Assembly (NCBI RefSeq): GCF_003991225.1
Contig: NZ_JTFC01000031.1
Span: 62,001-126,000 of the forward strand
Length of the DNA: 64,000 nucleotides
Direction of reading: 5' to 3'
Source: Candidatus Kurthia intestinigallinarum
GTDB lineage: Bacteria; Bacillota; Bacilli; Bacillales_A; Planococcaceae
Position 1 is the stretch's first letter; every line of letters starts with the position of its first letter. Shown here piece after piece: positions 47,204-57,158 of the stretch. The notes under the pieces were generated by a model. That model ran no database searches. It had not been told where the DNA came from and saw nothing but the letters and a program-made list of their open reading frames with translations. Both the position numbers and the translations under genes were made by a program.

Positions 47204-48688
47204 TTATTTTGCTTCTTTCACAACGATACTATGTGCTTTTTTCAACTGTGGATCATCTTTTTTAATTTTCTTACGGAGTTGATTCATTAGTTCTGTTGTT
47301 GTTTCACCTGTTAATGTACCCGTCACGTTTAAATCATGCTCTTGTTGGAAAGCCTGAACAGCTAATAATGTATTATAGTCATATAAGCCATCTACTGTTC
47401 CAACCGTATAACCAAGTGCTTCAAACATTTTTTCTGCTACCTTCACCGTATCTGACACATCACCTTGTTTTAATGTTTTTGTCGTATCAATATACGGTAA
47501 ATTTGCGTAAGAAGGATACTTCACTTTTACATTTGGCTTAATACCTTTTTCATGAATCCAATTACCATCTGGCGTTAACCATTTAGCTGTTGTATATTTC
47601 AATGTGGCACCATCTGATAAATCTTCTACCGTCTGAACAGTTCCTTTACCAAATGTCTTCTCACCAATGATTTTAACATTTGCAGACTCATTTACTGCAC
47701 CCGCTAAAATTTCCGATGCAGAGGCACTACCACCATCAACTAAAATCGTCGTCGGCACCGTTACTTTACGACCATCTTGTGCTGAAGCAACATTTTTCTC
47801 TCCATCACGATTCTCTACTTGAACTACTGGTTTTCCAGTCGCTACAAACAGACTAGCAATATTAATCGCGACATCAAGACGACCACCTGGATTTTGACGT
47901 ACGTCTAATACTAACCCTTTCATCCCTTTCGCTTCCATCTCATCTAATTTTTCTAATAATTCTTTGTACGTATCTTCAGAAAAACTTGTAATTTGGATAT
48001 GTGCTACTTTATTTTTCATCATTGAAGCGTAAACTGTCTCAACTGGAATTTCATCGCGAACGAGTGTAATCTTATGTAGATTTTTCGAATCGCCCCTTTG
48101 GAATTCTATTTTCACTTTTGTTCCTTTTTCACCACGAATTAATTTAACTGCTTGATCCGCTGTTTTTCCAACAATGGATTTTCCATCTACTGTTTTAATA
48201 ATATCATTGGGTTTAATGCCCGCTTTTTCAGCTGGAGAGTTTTTGATTGGTGACACGACAACAATTTGACCGTCCTTTTCTTGAATCTCTGCACCAATCC
48301 CTTCAAAACTAGAAGAAATTTGTTCATTAAATTGCTTTGCTTCTTCTTTAGGCATATAAGTAGAATATGGATCGCCTAATGCGTTAATCATACCTTCCAT
48401 TGCACCCTCAGCCAATTTTTCTTCATCTACTTCTTTAAAGTATTTTTTATCGAGTTCATCATACACATCTAATACTTTTTGAAATTGTGGATGTGTACTT
48501 GAATTTGTTCGCACTTCAACCATTTTTCCTTCACCAAAAGTTAATGCCAAAATTGTAATTCCTGATGTACTAATAATCAGTACAATAATTAGCATAATAA
48601 GTGTAAATGGCTTCATGCGAACATATTTTTTTGCAGGTTTTACTTCGTTGTCATGCTGTTCTTCGTTTTGCGATTTTTTTTCGTCCAA
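47204..48688 (-). CDS. ctpB: S41 carboxy-terminal processing protease (CtpB-like)
   Basis: A 494-residue exported, membrane-anchored protease starting at TTG 48,688 (GGTGAAAG upstream). Order: N-terminal cytoplasmic stretch, TM (TLIMLIIVLIISTSGITILAL, residues 29-49), PDZ domain (about 125-205, GIGAEIQEKDGQIVVVSPIKNSPAEKAGIKPND), and the peptidase domain with the serine in DGGSASASEI (residues 318-327) and K348 in TFGKGTVQ. A C-terminal peptidoglycan-binding repeat follows (VSDTVKVAEKMFEALGYTVGTVDGLYDYNTLLAVQAFQ). It resembles CtpA/CtpB of Bacillus; CtpB processes SpoIVFA in sporulation, so the subtype is tentative. Confidence 0.9.
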   Translation of the reverse strand: MDEKKSQNEEQHDNEVKPAKKYVRMKPFTLIMLIIVLIISTSGITILALTFGEGKMVEVRTNSSTHPQFQKVLDVYDELDKKYFKEVDEEKLAEGAMEGMINALGDPYSTYMPKEEAKQFNEQISSSFEGIGAEIQEKDGQIVVVSPIKNSPAEKAGIKPNDIIKTVDGKSIVGKTADQAVKLIRGEKGTKVKIEFQRGDSKNLHKITLVRDEIPVETVYASMMKNKVAHIQITSFSEDTYKELLEKLDEMEAKGMKGLVLDVRQNPGGRLDVAINIASLFVATGKPVVQVENRDGEKNVASAQDGRKVTVPTTILVDGGSASASEILAGAVNESANVKIIGEKTFGKGTVQTVEDLSDGATLKYTTAKWLTPDGNWIHEKGIKPNVKVKYPSYANLPYIDTTKTLKQGDVSDTVKVAEKMFEALGYTVGTVDGLYDYNTLLAVQAFQQEHDLNVTGTLTGETTTELMNQLRKKIKKDDPQLKKAHSIVVKEAK

Positions 48689-48838
48689 TTTCTTTCACCA
48701 CTTTCACTATTCAAACGTTTGCACACTACGTCTATTTTAGCAGTATTCGACGTATCCGAAAAGAAAAGTTATATGAAAAGTTCATACTCTTTCTATTCAA
48801 GATCCGTTCTCTTTTTATTTTATGCTTTTTAGATAGCA

Positions 48839-48881
48839 AAAGGTCAGCGCCGCCTAATAGACGTTGCTGACCTTTTATAAA
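48839..48881 (-). terminator. Terminator of deoD
   Basis: AAAAGGTCAGC / GCTGACCTTTT stem with a 17-base loop. It is 15 bases after the deoD stop and reads out to TTTTGC on the minus strand. Confidence 0.8.
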
Positions 48882-48895
48882 AATGATTTACTTTA

Positions 48896-49600
48896 TTATT
48901 CAGCGATTGCTGCTTCTAGTGCAACAACCATCATTTCTTTAAACGTTGATTGGCGTTCTTCTGAAGAAGTCGCTTCACCAGTAATTAAATGATCTGAAAT
49001 AGTTAACACAGATAATGCTTGTGCATCATATTTCGCTGCTAATGTATAAAGAGCAGCTGTTTCCATTTCTACTGCTAATACACCATAATCAGCTAATAAT
49101 TCATTAGGATTTTTCTCACCATAGAATAAATCTGCTGTATAAACGTTACCAACACGTAGGTTTAAGCCTGCTTCTTTACCTGCATTATATGCTTTTAATA
49201 ATAAATCAAAATCAGCAATTGGTGCGTAATCTAATCCACCAAACTGGATTTCATTCATTTTTGAGTCTGTTGTTGCACCTTGCGCTAATACTACGTCACG
49301 TACTTTTACGTCACGTTTTAAAGCACCTGCTGTCCCAACACGAATTAATTTTTTACAACCATAATCTTTTAGTAATTCAGTTGCATAAATACTAATAGAT
49401 GGTACACCCATACCTGTGCCTTGTACCGACACTCGGTGGCCTTTATATGTACCTGTGTAACCAAACATATTTCGAACGTCATTGTATTGAACAGGATTTT
49501 CTAAAAACGTTTCTGCGATAAATTTAGCGCGTAAAGGATCTCCTGGTAATAGAACAATATCAGCGATTTCGCCGTCTTTTGCGTTAATATGAATACTCAT
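48896..49600 (-). CDS. deoD: Purine-nucleoside phosphorylase, DeoD type
   Basis: A 234-residue enzyme with ATGAGGGAA before the ATG. Motifs: [52 protein letters not shown], and the base/ribose site [16 protein letters not shown] with ISDHL. It splits purine nucleosides with phosphate in salvage. The length equals that of Bacillus subtilis DeoD (233). A monocistronic unit with its own terminator. Confidence 0.96.
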   Translation of the reverse strand: MSIHINAKDGEIADIVLLPGDPLRAKFIAETFLENPVQYNDVRNMFGYTGTYKGHRVSVQGTGMGVPSISIYATELLKDYGCKKLIRVGTAGALKRDVKVRDVVLAQGATTDSKMNEIQFGGLDYAPIADFDLLLKAYNAGKEAGLNLRVGNVYTADLFYGEKNPNELLADYGVLAVEMETAALYTLAAKYDAQALSVLTISDHLITGEATSSEERQSTFKEMMVVALEAAIAE

Positions 49601-49688
49601 ATAAATTCCCTCATTTCATTTAATTATCGAAAGCCTTTTCATAACTATTTTGATTGTACTAAAAAGTCTGACCTCTGACAAACAATAA

Positions 49689-49913
49689 TCAGTATTCCAC
49701 TATATATTTCTCTTCATACATTGCCCATAAATGATCAAATGTCGCTGCATTTAAGTCATCGTCGGCTAATTCTTCGATATACAAAGAAATTTTTTCAAAG
49801 TCCATTTCTTGTTTTGGAAAAGCATGATCGTTAAATGCAGCTTCTGCAAAAACGCCGTATTCATCGCTCGCGCCACGAAAAGTTAACACATATAAATAAA
49901 AACTTGGTTGCAT
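49689..49913 (-). CDS. yozE: YozE family SAM-like protein
   Basis: A 74-residue protein; ATG 49,913 has AAGGAGAAATC in front. It aligns in pattern with Bacillus YozE: SFYLYVLTFRG, FAEAAFNDHAFPKQEMDFEKISLYIE, ATFDHLWAMYEEKY. A small helical SAM-like fold; the function is unknown. Monocistronic, divergent from the chemotaxis receptor gene. Confidence 0.9.
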   Translation of the reverse strand: MQPSFYLYVLTFRGASDEYGVFAEAAFNDHAFPKQEMDFEKISLYIEELADDDLNAATFDHLWAMYEEKYIVEY

Positions 49914-50010
49914 GATTTCTCCTTCTTTCTTCATTTATTTGAAAATACAGATTTTACACTAATTCGACAGTACTATATAATTGTACCTACCTAACAAGGG
50001 GGGTACGATT

Positions 50011-51789
50011 ATGATAATAGACACAAAAGAAAATAAATCATCGGTTAAAAAAGAACTATTTAATACTACTTTTAAAAAAATGTGGCCTTTATTTCTTCTT
50101 CGCTGGAGAATTGTGATGACATTCGCAGCTTTATCTTTATTACTCGTTGCGATGCTTGTATTGAGTTACAATAATTTAGAAAAACTTAAGGATGAATTGA
50201 AACTATTTAATGGCGACACATTAAAAACACAGCTCGAGGTTAATAGCCTGTCTGGCAAATTAGCGGCAATTACTGCACTCGAAAAAACATATATCATTAC
50301 TGGCAATACTAATGAACGTGCATTATACGATGAGCAAGCTGCCTCGTTTACAACACAAGTCGAAAAGCTACAGGAAAAGTTTAGCCGTTCTAACAATGAA
50401 TTAAAACATCTCGAAACGATTTTAGCATATTACACAACATATACGAACACTGCAAACAGCGCAATGGCTATACGTGAAACAGAAGGCCTTTCAGCTGCTA
50501 AGGAATATGTATCGCGTGGTGCTGGACAAAAGGCGATGACAAATGTTAATACACAAATCAATTATATGAAAAATGCATTAAATGAAAAAAGCTCAAAAAA
50601 ATTAGTCACGCTCGAAAACTCCACAACGTTGTCAGAATTAATTTTCTTTATCTTAACGCTACTCGCAATCATTGTCTTATCAATTACTGGCTTTTTATTA
50701 TTCCGTTCGATTAAGCGAAATACCGCTCGTATTCAAGCAGCAATTGATGACATGGCAAATAATGGTGGTGATTTGACACAGCGTATCCACATTTCTACAC
50801 GAGATGAATTTGCGCAGATTGGTCAGAGCACTAATTCATTAATTGAGTCCATCGCAGACCTTGTTGGAAATATTGATACACTGGCACATGATGTCGCAGC
50901 AAATGGTGCACAATTAAAAACATCCGCTGCTCAAAGCGCTGACATTATTCAATCTATCGCACAATCTTCAAACGTCATTTCAGAAAGTAGTGAAAATACC
51001 ATTATAAATATGAATGCTGCTGCGCAAAAAATGGAAATGCTCCATAGCGCCGCAACACATTTATCGAATGATACGAATGATATGAAGAATTCTGCAGATG
51101 CGATGATTCAAGCCGCCAATGAAGGCTACGCTTCTGTACAAAATGCGGCAAATATGATGATGGAAATTGAAGAAACAATCGCGAACACAACTGGCACCGT
51201 TCAAAAGCTTGGGGACCGTTCTTCACAAATCACATCGATTATTCAAACAATTACAGAAATCGCAGATCAAACGAATTTATTAGCGCTTAATGCTTCAATT
51301 GAAGCAGCACGTGCAGGCGAAGCTGGCAAAGGCTTTTCAGTAGTAGCAGATGAAGTGCGAAATCTCGCTGAATCTTCACAGCAAGCGGCAAATGAAGTTG
51401 CTACGATGATTCATGCTATTCAGCGTGAAATCCATACCATTATTGAACAAAATGAAACAGGTGTTACGAAAGTCATTCAAGGTGTTAATTTAACAAATAC
51501 AACGACGTCCTCTCTTGATATTATCGTGGCACAAACAAATGAAACACTTATGATTATTGATGATATGGCTCAAAAAATTGAAACGTTTGAAAATCATAGT
51601 GAACATGTAACCCAATCGTTTATTGAGGTAAATATAATCGCTGAGGAAAATGCGATGCAAGCTGAGGAGAATGCACAATCTGCTGAAGAAGGTGCCCGCT
51701 CTGTAGATGCAATTTATGATGCTGTTGAAAATTTATCTACGCAATCTAGTGCACTTCAAAAAATGATTGCAGCATTTAAAATTTCTTAG
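50011..51789 (+). CDS. Methyl-accepting chemotaxis protein
   Basis: A 592-residue receptor; ATG 50,011 is chosen with AAGGGGGG upstream. TM1 lies near residues 21-45 ([26 protein letters not shown]). A helical CHASE3-like sensor of about 150 residues follows, then TM2 ([22 protein letters not shown]), HAMP ([28 protein letters not shown]) and a signalling domain with the hairpin tip [49 protein letters not shown]. It transmits to CheA/CheW. The ligand is unknown. Confidence 0.95.
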   Translation: MIIDTKENKSSVKKELFNTTFKKMWPLFLLRWRIVMTFAALSLLLVAMLVLSYNNLEKLKDELKLFNGDTLKTQLEVNSLSGKLAAITALEKTYIITGNTNERALYDEQAASFTTQVEKLQEKFSRSNNELKHLETILAYYTTYTNTANSAMAIRETEGLSAAKEYVSRGAGQKAMTNVNTQINYMKNALNEKSSKKLVTLENSTTLSELIFFILTLLAIIVLSITGFLLFRSIKRNTARIQAAIDDMANNGGDLTQRIHISTRDEFAQIGQSTNSLIESIADLVGNIDTLAHDVAANGAQLKTSAAQSADIIQSIAQSSNVISESSENTIINMNAAAQKMEMLHSAATHLSNDTNDMKNSADAMIQAANEGYASVQNAANMMMEIEETIANTTGTVQKLGDRSSQITSIIQTITEIADQTNLLALNASIEAARAGEAGKGFSVVADEVRNLAESSQQAANEVATMIHAIQREIHTIIEQNETGVTKVIQGVNLTNTTTSSLDIIVAQTNETLMIIDDMAQKIETFENHSEHVTQSFIEVNIIAEENAMQAEENAQSAEEGARSVDAIYDAVENLSTQSSALQKMIAAFKIS

Positions 51790-51908
51790 TTTTTTGAAAC
51801 CTTCTCTTTCGAATCTCGTCCTGTTACAGGATTGCTCCACTAATGACAGGAAAGTATACACTTTCGCATATTTTAGTGGTATTATTGCCTAACAGGAGAT
51901 GATTTAAC

Positions 51909-52898
51909 ATGAAATTAACAAAATACGTATTATCTTTAGGAGTACTAACTGCTTCTACATTAACAGTTGCAACACCATCTTTTGCTGCAACGACTACTGC
52001 AACAACAATGACGGGTACAGTTTTAAATCCTGTCACTGTTCGTGAAGCTGCTGATTTAAAAAGCGATTCACTTGGCGCACTTAAAAAAGGTGACAAAGTA
52101 ATCGTTTATTCAACTGACAAAAATGGTTGGGTTCAAATCAAATTTAATGATAAAAAAGCATATATTTATAAAGACTACGTTAAAGTATCAACAACTACAG
52201 ATGATAAAACACCAGCTACGACAACAAAATCATCAACGAAATATATTCAACAACCTGGTGCAAACGTTCGCCAAAAAGGCAATGTATCATCAAAAATTCT
52301 TGGTAAATTAACACCTGGAACAAAAGTAACTGCTTATGGTACAACAAAAGATGGTTGGGTAAAAATCAAATATAATAACAGCACAGCTTATGTGTATAAA
52401 GATTATATTGGTGCAAAAAAACCTGCTACGACAACAAAGCCATCAACACCTGCAAACACAACGAAAAAAGGCTACAACTTACAAACAGCTAAAACGTATA
52501 AATACGCTCATAATGGCTCTAATGTAACCCTTTCTAGCAAAGGTAAAAAAACATCTTCAGGCTATACGGTATGGACAATGCACGATAGCAAAACAAACAA
52601 AACATCAAAAGTTTATTTAAAAGAAGTAGCTAATAAAGGTCTTTACTATAAAAAAGCTGGCGAAAAAGCAGTGAAATTATTAAACTATCCTTTCGCAGTT
52701 GGTGACACGTATAAGAACGGCTCAATGACTTATAAAGTAACAGGCGTGAACAAAACAGTGACAACAAAAGCTGGTAAATTCACTAACACAATTACAGTTA
52801 AAGTTGGCAATGAAACGTATTATATTGCGCCAACAACAGGCGTTGTGAAAATCACAAAAGGCACAAAAACAGTATTCCAATTAAAAAGCGTTAAGTAA
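51909..52898 (+). CDS. Exported protein with two bacterial SH3 domains
   Basis: A 329-residue protein with AACAGGAG upstream. The signal peptide is MKLTKYVLSLGVLTASTLTV, likely cut after PSFA. SH3_3 domains span about residues 36-95 (VLNPVTVREAADLKSDSLGALKKGDKVIVYSTDKNGWVQIKF) and 113-170 (PGANVRQKGNVSSKILGKLTPGTKVTAYGTTKDGWVKIKY), joined by Thr/Pro/Lys linkers. The C-terminal 135 residues (TYKYAHNGSNVTLSSKGKKTSSGYTVW) are beta-rich without a named family. It probably binds the cell wall; no enzymatic motif is seen. Confidence 0.88.
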   Translation: MKLTKYVLSLGVLTASTLTVATPSFAATTTATTMTGTVLNPVTVREAADLKSDSLGALKKGDKVIVYSTDKNGWVQIKFNDKKAYIYKDYVKVSTTTDDKTPATTTKSSTKYIQQPGANVRQKGNVSSKILGKLTPGTKVTAYGTTKDGWVKIKYNNSTAYVYKDYIGAKKPATTTKPSTPANTTKKGYNLQTAKTYKYAHNGSNVTLSSKGKKTSSGYTVWTMHDSKTNKTSKVYLKEVANKGLYYKKAGEKAVKLLNYPFAVGDTYKNGSMTYKVTGVNKTVTTKAGKFTNTITVKVGNETYYIAPTTGVVKITKGTKTVFQLKSVK

Positions 52899-52916
52899 TC
52901 TGCGCTACGCTATTTA

Positions 52917-52948
52917 AAAGAATCGCTTTTGCGGTTCTTTTTTTATGT
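52917..52948 (+). terminator. Terminator of the SH3 protein gene
   Basis: AAAGAATCGC-TTTT-GCGGTTCTTTTTTT, a 10-bp stem with one G-U pair, starting 19 bases after the stop codon. Confidence 0.88.
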
Positions 52949-53081
52949 AATTTTTAAACTAATAATCATATAATCGTTTTCTTTTTCTGATTTTTGTAAT
53001 TTTTCAGATTTTATATTGTCACAATTGTCAATTAGTGTTAGAATTCCATTAATTGATTATATCTTATTAACTTAATAGATT

Positions 53082-53180
53082 TTCTTATCGAGAGAGATTG
53101 AGGGACGTGGCCCATTGACATCTCAGCAACCCCCATTGGAAGGTGCTACATCCGCGAAGACATAGTCTTACAGATAAGAA
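53082..53180 (+). promoter_or_regulatory. SAM-I riboswitch (S box) aptamer
   Basis: Classic S-box: P1 TTCTTATC (53,082-53,089) with GATAAGAA (53,173-53,180); AGAGAGATTGAGGGA; GGCCC...TTGACATCTCAGCAACC; and AAGGTGCTACATCC before P4. When SAM binds, P1 forms and the following terminator stops transcription; without SAM an antiterminator lets metI-metC be expressed. Confidence 0.97.
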
Positions 53181-53195
53181 AGGACGTATTTTCAA

Positions 53196-53232
53196 GTGCC
53201 CCTTTCTACTGTGTAGATCGGGGTGTTTTTAT
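53196..53232 (+). terminator. S-box expression-platform terminator
   Basis: CCCC-TT-TCTAC-TGT-GTAGA-TC-GGGG hairpin (53,199-53,223) followed by TGTTTTTATTTTATT. It lies between the SAM aptamer and the metI ribosome site. Confidence 0.85.
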
Positions 53233-53256
53233 TTTATTCATAAAGGATGATGACAT

Positions 53257-54372
53257 ATGACAACAATCGAAACAAAATTAGCACAGCTTGGTAATAATTC
53301 AGATGAACGCACCGGTGCAATTAATACACCCATTTATTTATCAACGGCCTATCGTCACCCAGGCCTTGGTCAATCAACAGGTTATGACTATACACGTACG
53401 AAAAACCCTACACGCGATGTTTTAGAAAGTGGCATTGCTGATTTAGAAGGTGGGACAGCTGGATTTGCTTGTAGTAGCGGTATGGCTGCTGTAGGACTTG
53501 TCTTCTCTTTATTTAAAGCGGGAGATGAAATAATCTATCCCGATGACTTATATGGAGGTACATATCGTTTAGCTAAGCAATATGAACAACAATACGATAT
53601 AAAAGCGCATTTTAATCCATTCAAAGATATCAATGAAGTCACAGCACTAATCAATGATAAAACAAAAGCAATTTTTATTGAAACACCTACAAACCCATTA
53701 ATGCAAGAAATTTCAATTGAAGATTATGCAGTGCTTGCACATGAACATAATCTATTGTTGATTGTCGATAATACATTTTTAACACCCTACTATCAACGTC
53801 CTATCGAGCTTGGTGCTGACATCGTTTTACATAGTGCCACGAAGTATATTGGCGGACACAATGATGTTCTAGCGGGCCTTGTTGTTGCAAAAGGTGAAGA
53901 ATTAAGTGAACAACTATTTTTACAACATAATGCAAGTGGCGCAACACTTGGTGCCTTTGACTGTTGGTTATTAATTCGCGGTTTAAAAACACTTCATTTA
54001 CGTATGAAACAGCATACGAAAAATGCCACTGCACTCGTAGAATTTTTAACTGCACAGCCAGAAGTGAAAGATGTCCTTTATGCTGGTCTTGGTGGCATGA
54101 TTTCATTCCGCCTACAAAAAGCTGAGTGGGTACCAACATTTTTAGAAGGAATTGACCTCATTGCGTTCGCTGAGAGCCTTGGTGGCGTTGAAAGTTTTAT
54201 CACCTACCCAACAACACAAACACACGCAGATATCCCTGAAGAAGAGCGTAATGCGCGAGGTGTAGATGCTTCACTCTTACGCTTCTCTGTTGGCTTAGAA
54301 GATGTCGACGATTTAACAGCAGACCTACAACGCGTTTTCGCAACATTAGAAGGAGTGACAACACATGACTAA
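53257..54372 (+). CDS. metI: Cystathionine gamma-synthase / O-acetylhomoserine thiolyase
   Basis: A 371-residue PLP enzyme of the Cys/Met metabolism family with AAAGGATGATG before the ATG. Motifs: YDYTRTKNPTRDVLE, the Ser-rich GFACSSGMAAV, DDLYGGTYRL, ETPTNPLMQEI and the PLP lysine in VLHSATKYIGGHNDVLAG. It joins an activated homoserine with cysteine or sulfide. It precedes metC with an 8-base overlap, as in Bacillus subtilis, under S-box control. Confidence 0.93.
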   Translation: MTTIETKLAQLGNNSDERTGAINTPIYLSTAYRHPGLGQSTGYDYTRTKNPTRDVLESGIADLEGGTAGFACSSGMAAVGLVFSLFKAGDEIIYPDDLYGGTYRLAKQYEQQYDIKAHFNPFKDINEVTALINDKTKAIFIETPTNPLMQEISIEDYAVLAHEHNLLLIVDNTFLTPYYQRPIELGADIVLHSATKYIGGHNDVLAGLVVAKGEELSEQLFLQHNASGATLGAFDCWLLIRGLKTLHLRMKQHTKNATALVEFLTAQPEVKDVLYAGLGGMISFRLQKAEWVPTFLEGIDLIAFAESLGGVESFITYPTTQTHADIPEEERNARGVDASLLRFSVGLEDVDDLTADLQRVFATLEGVTTHD

Positions 54373-55546
54373 TCATAATGAAAACTTTGAAACAACTTTA
54401 ATTACCGCTTCTACACGTGGTGATTACGAGACTAAGACAGGTGCAGTCAACATACCGATTTATGTATCTTCTACATTCGACCAAGAGCACTTTGATAGCT
54501 TTGGGCCATTTGACTATAGCCGTTCAGGCAACCCTACTCGTCAAGCACTTGAAAATACAATTGCTGAATTAGAACATGGTACACGTGGCTTCGCGTTTTC
54601 ATCCGGCATCGCCGCAATCGCTTCTGCCCTGTTAACACTAAATGCAGGCGATCATATTGTTATTACTTCAGAGGTATATGGTGGTACATATCGCTTCGTC
54701 ACGGAAGTATTACCAAAATACAATATTACACACACATTTGCAGACTTCTCTAACTTAAATGAAGTGGAAGCAGCCATTCAAGACAACACAAAAGTATTAT
54801 ACGCAGAAACACCTGCTAATCCTTTATTAGGCATTACAGATTTATCAGGGGTTATCGCCCTTGCTAAAAAACATCAGTTAAAAACATTTGTTGATAATAC
54901 ATTTATGACACCACTTTATCAAAAGCCGCTTGATTTAGGTGCAGATGTTATTCTTCATAGCGCCACAAAATTCCTTGGTGGACATAGTGATATCATCGCA
55001 GGTCTTGCTGTGACAAAAGATGAAGAAATCGGCAATGATATTTATTTCATGCAAAATTCAATGGGTGCCATTTTAGGTGCACAGGATTCCTTTTCACTTA
55101 TTCAAGGCATCAAGACATTGAATGCTCGCCTAACGCTAGAAAGCGCCTCTGCTGAGAAAATCGCGCATTTCCTTGAGAAAAGTGACTATGTTACAGCGGT
55201 TCACTACCCTGGTCTTACGTCACATCCAGGGCATACTACACACTTCAAGCAAGCCACAAGTGCAGGTGCAGTTCTTTCTTTTGAATTACCCTCAAAAGAA
55301 TTTACAAAAGTATTTGTTGAAAATGTACAAATCCCTATTTTCGCCGTAAGTTTAGGTGGCGTAGAATCCATTCTTTCTTATCCTGTCACAATGAGTCATG
55401 CAGCAATACCAAAAGAAGAGCGCGATAAGCGTGGTATTACAGAAGGCTTATTACGCCTCTCTGTCGGCTTAGAAAATGTGGATGATTTAATCCAAGACTT
55501 TGAACAAGCATTTGCAAAAGCAGTAGAAGCAACAGCCGTAAAATAA
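54365..55546 (+). CDS. metC: Cystathionine beta-lyase
   Basis: A 393-residue PLP enzyme. Motifs: YVSSTFDQEHFDSFGPFDYSRSGNPTRQALE, HGTRGFAFSSGIAAI, SEVYGGTYRF, ETPANPLLGITDL and the PLP lysine in ILHSATKFLGGHSDIIAG. It cleaves cystathionine to homocysteine, pyruvate and ammonia. Second gene of metI-metC, with the start overlapping the metI end. The ribosome site GAAGGAGTGACAACAC lies in metI. Confidence 0.93.
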   Translation: MTNHNENFETTLITASTRGDYETKTGAVNIPIYVSSTFDQEHFDSFGPFDYSRSGNPTRQALENTIAELEHGTRGFAFSSGIAAIASALLTLNAGDHIVITSEVYGGTYRFVTEVLPKYNITHTFADFSNLNEVEAAIQDNTKVLYAETPANPLLGITDLSGVIALAKKHQLKTFVDNTFMTPLYQKPLDLGADVILHSATKFLGGHSDIIAGLAVTKDEEIGNDIYFMQNSMGAILGAQDSFSLIQGIKTLNARLTLESASAEKIAHFLEKSDYVTAVHYPGLTSHPGHTTHFKQATSAGAVLSFELPSKEFTKVFVENVQIPIFAVSLGGVESILSYPVTMSHAAIPKEERDKRGITEGLLRLSVGLENVDDLIQDFEQAFAKAVEATAVK

Positions 55547-55555
55547 AAATTCATA

Positions 55556-55594
55556 CAAAAAACAGGAACCGCCAAAGCGATTCCTGTTTTTTTA
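55556..55594. terminator. Bidirectional terminator between metC and msrB
   Basis: AAAAACAGGAA-CCGCC-AAAG-CG-ATTCCTGTTTTTTT: a stem around ACAGGAA/TTCCTGT with A-run on one side and T-run on the other. It lies between convergent genes. Confidence 0.85.
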
Positions 55595-55606
55595 TGGAGA
55601 CAATAG

Positions 55607-56032
55607 TTATTCAAAATGAGACAAATATTCGCCATATCCTTGTTGTTCTAATTCTGCTTTCGGCACAAAACGTAGTGCTGCTGAATTAATACAATAACGT
55701 AAGCCGCCTGATTCTACAGGACCATCCGGAAACACATGTCCTAAATGTGAATCGGCTTCTTTACTACGTACTTCCGTGCGCAGCATACCAAAGCGTGTAT
55801 CTGTATTTTCAGTTAATGCATCGATTGGTTTTGTAAATGCCGGCCAACCACAACCCGAGTTGAATTTCTCTTTTGATGTAAATAAAGGTTCTCCTGATAC
55901 AATATCAACATACAAACCTTCCTCAAAATGCTCATCAAATTCATTGCTGTACGGTGGCTCTGTACCTTCTTCTTGTGTTACATGATATTGCATATCTGTC
56001 AGCTCTTTTAAACGTTGTTCTTTATTTTTCAT
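55607..56032 (-). CDS. msrB: Peptide-methionine (R)-S-oxide reductase
   Basis: A 141-residue enzyme; ATG 56,032 is used because TTGGGGGAATATTT precedes it, although the frame runs 38 codons up into msrA. Conserved SeRdx features: [27 protein letters not shown] (C61) and catalytic C114 in [10 protein letters not shown], with the His-containing [11 protein letters not shown]. The zinc CxxC pairs found in some MsrB types are absent, as usual in Bacillales. It overlaps msrA by 11 bases. Confidence 0.95.
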   Translation of the reverse strand: MKNKEQRLKELTDMQYHVTQEEGTEPPYSNEFDEHFEEGLYVDIVSGEPLFTSKEKFNSGCGWPAFTKPIDALTENTDTRFGMLRTEVRSKEADSHLGHVFPDGPVESGGLRYCINSAALRFVPKAELEQQGYGEYLSHFE

Positions 56033-56558
56033 AAATATTCCCCCAATGTTGTTGTTGAAATGCGACACGTCCTGAGCCATGTGAATAACGCTCGTAATGC
56101 ATCGGATTTTTTTTATAATACTGTTGATGATACGCTTCTGCCACATAAAAAGGCTTTGCAGGTAAAATCTTTACAACAATTGGCTGCTGAAATTTTCCAG
56201 AAGCTTGTAATGCATCTCTTGAGGCTTCTGCAATTTCTTTTTGTTTATCATCGTGGTAAAAAATAGCCGTTTGATAACTGCCGCCGCGGTCATAAAACTG
56301 TCCTCCTGCATCCGTTGGGTCTATTAGCTTCCAATAAAGTTCTACTAATTTTTCATATGGATAAATAGCATCATCAAAAATTATTTGAACTGCTTCATAA
56401 TGCCCTGTTGTCTCCGAACAAACTTGTTCATACGTTGGATTTTCAACTGTGCCACCTGTATACCCTGAAATAACAGCTTCAATTCCTGGTTGTTCATCAA
56501 ATGGCTTCACCATACACCAAAAACAACCGCCAGCAAATGTTGCAACTTGTTTTGTCAT
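56022..56558 (-). CDS. msrA: Peptide-methionine (S)-S-oxide reductase
   Basis: A 178-residue enzyme with AAGGAGTAGAG upstream. The active site GGCFWC gives C12 and C15; [54 protein letters not shown] and [12 protein letters not shown] complete the family pattern. It repairs methionine-S-sulfoxide with MsrB, encoded by the next, overlapping gene. It follows ypmS by 6 bases, so the operon probably starts at ypmR. Confidence 0.96.
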   Translation of the reverse strand: MTKQVATFAGGCFWCMVKPFDEQPGIEAVISGYTGGTVENPTYEQVCSETTGHYEAVQIIFDDAIYPYEKLVELYWKLIDPTDAGGQFYDRGGSYQTAIFYHDDKQKEIAEASRDALQASGKFQQPIVVKILPAKPFYVAEAYHQQYYKKNPMHYERYSHGSGRVAFQQQHWGNIYEK

Positions 56559-56564
56559 CGCTCT

Positions 56565-57158
56565 CTACTCCTTCGATGGAATAATTACTTTCAACTCAAT
56601 CTCATCATTATTTAAATCAAATTTTGTGGCACGAACATGGGCATCCGTCCCTTTTGAAACAGGCACTTCAATAGCATTCAAATTAATATATGCTTGATTC
56701 TCGCTCGGTTGAATCGTAATAAAATCCGGTAGTTTCCCTGAGTCTTTTACTAGTTTCAATGCCGTCTGTGTAGGAATATCTAGACGCCCGATAGCAATAC
56801 TTGTCTGCTTTAAAATTAAATTACCTTTGTCATCAATTGACGGGTCAAAATCCATTGTCACTGGTAAGGTTGCCCCAAGAACACTCACCTTGCTCGTCAA
56901 TGTAATATCTTTGTCTACAAACATTTTCATCGGCATTTGTGTATCTGCCGTTGCATCACTAATAAAATGATTCGCTAAGGTTTCAAAATCATCTGCTGTC
57001 GCTTTGACTGTCACTTCACTACCATTAATTTGGTTTAAATTCGTTGGAATAGCTTGGTCTTCACTTGAAGATGTCACCATGACAAATAATACAACAAGCG
57101 CAATGATAATAAGTGCTAGTAGTGTAAAGAAAGCCAATTTCCATTTATTTTTTATCAT
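56565..57158 (-). CDS. ypmS: YpmS family protein (DUF2140)
   Basis: A 197-residue bitopic membrane protein. One TM helix (KLAFFTLLALIIIALVVLFVMV, residues 7-28) is followed by an extracytoplasmic beta-rich domain with the family motifs VKATADDFETLANHFI, LGATLPVTMDFDP, LILKQTSIAIGRLDIPTQTALKLVKDSGKLPDFITIQPSENQAYINLN. It overlaps the end of ypmR by 14 bases, the same pairing as in Bacillus. Function unknown. Confidence 0.92.
   Translation of the reverse strand: MIKNKWKLAFFTLLALIIIALVVLFVMVTSSSEDQAIPTNLNQINGSEVTVKATADDFETLANHFISDATADTQMPMKMFVDKDITLTSKVSVLGATLPVTMDFDPSIDDKGNLILKQTSIAIGRLDIPTQTALKLVKDSGKLPDFITIQPSENQAYINLNAIEVPVSKGTDAHVRATKFDLNNDEIELKVIIPSKE

Noticed and set aside
53801-54139. 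A 112-codon minus-strand frame inside metI
   Set aside because: It is antisense to a well-conserved enzyme, with no start signal and low-complexity His/Leu/Gln content.
55607-56146. A 179-residue MsrB with N-terminal extension
   Set aside because: The extra 38 codons lie inside msrA without a ribosome site; ATG 56,032 has a good one and gives the normal family length.
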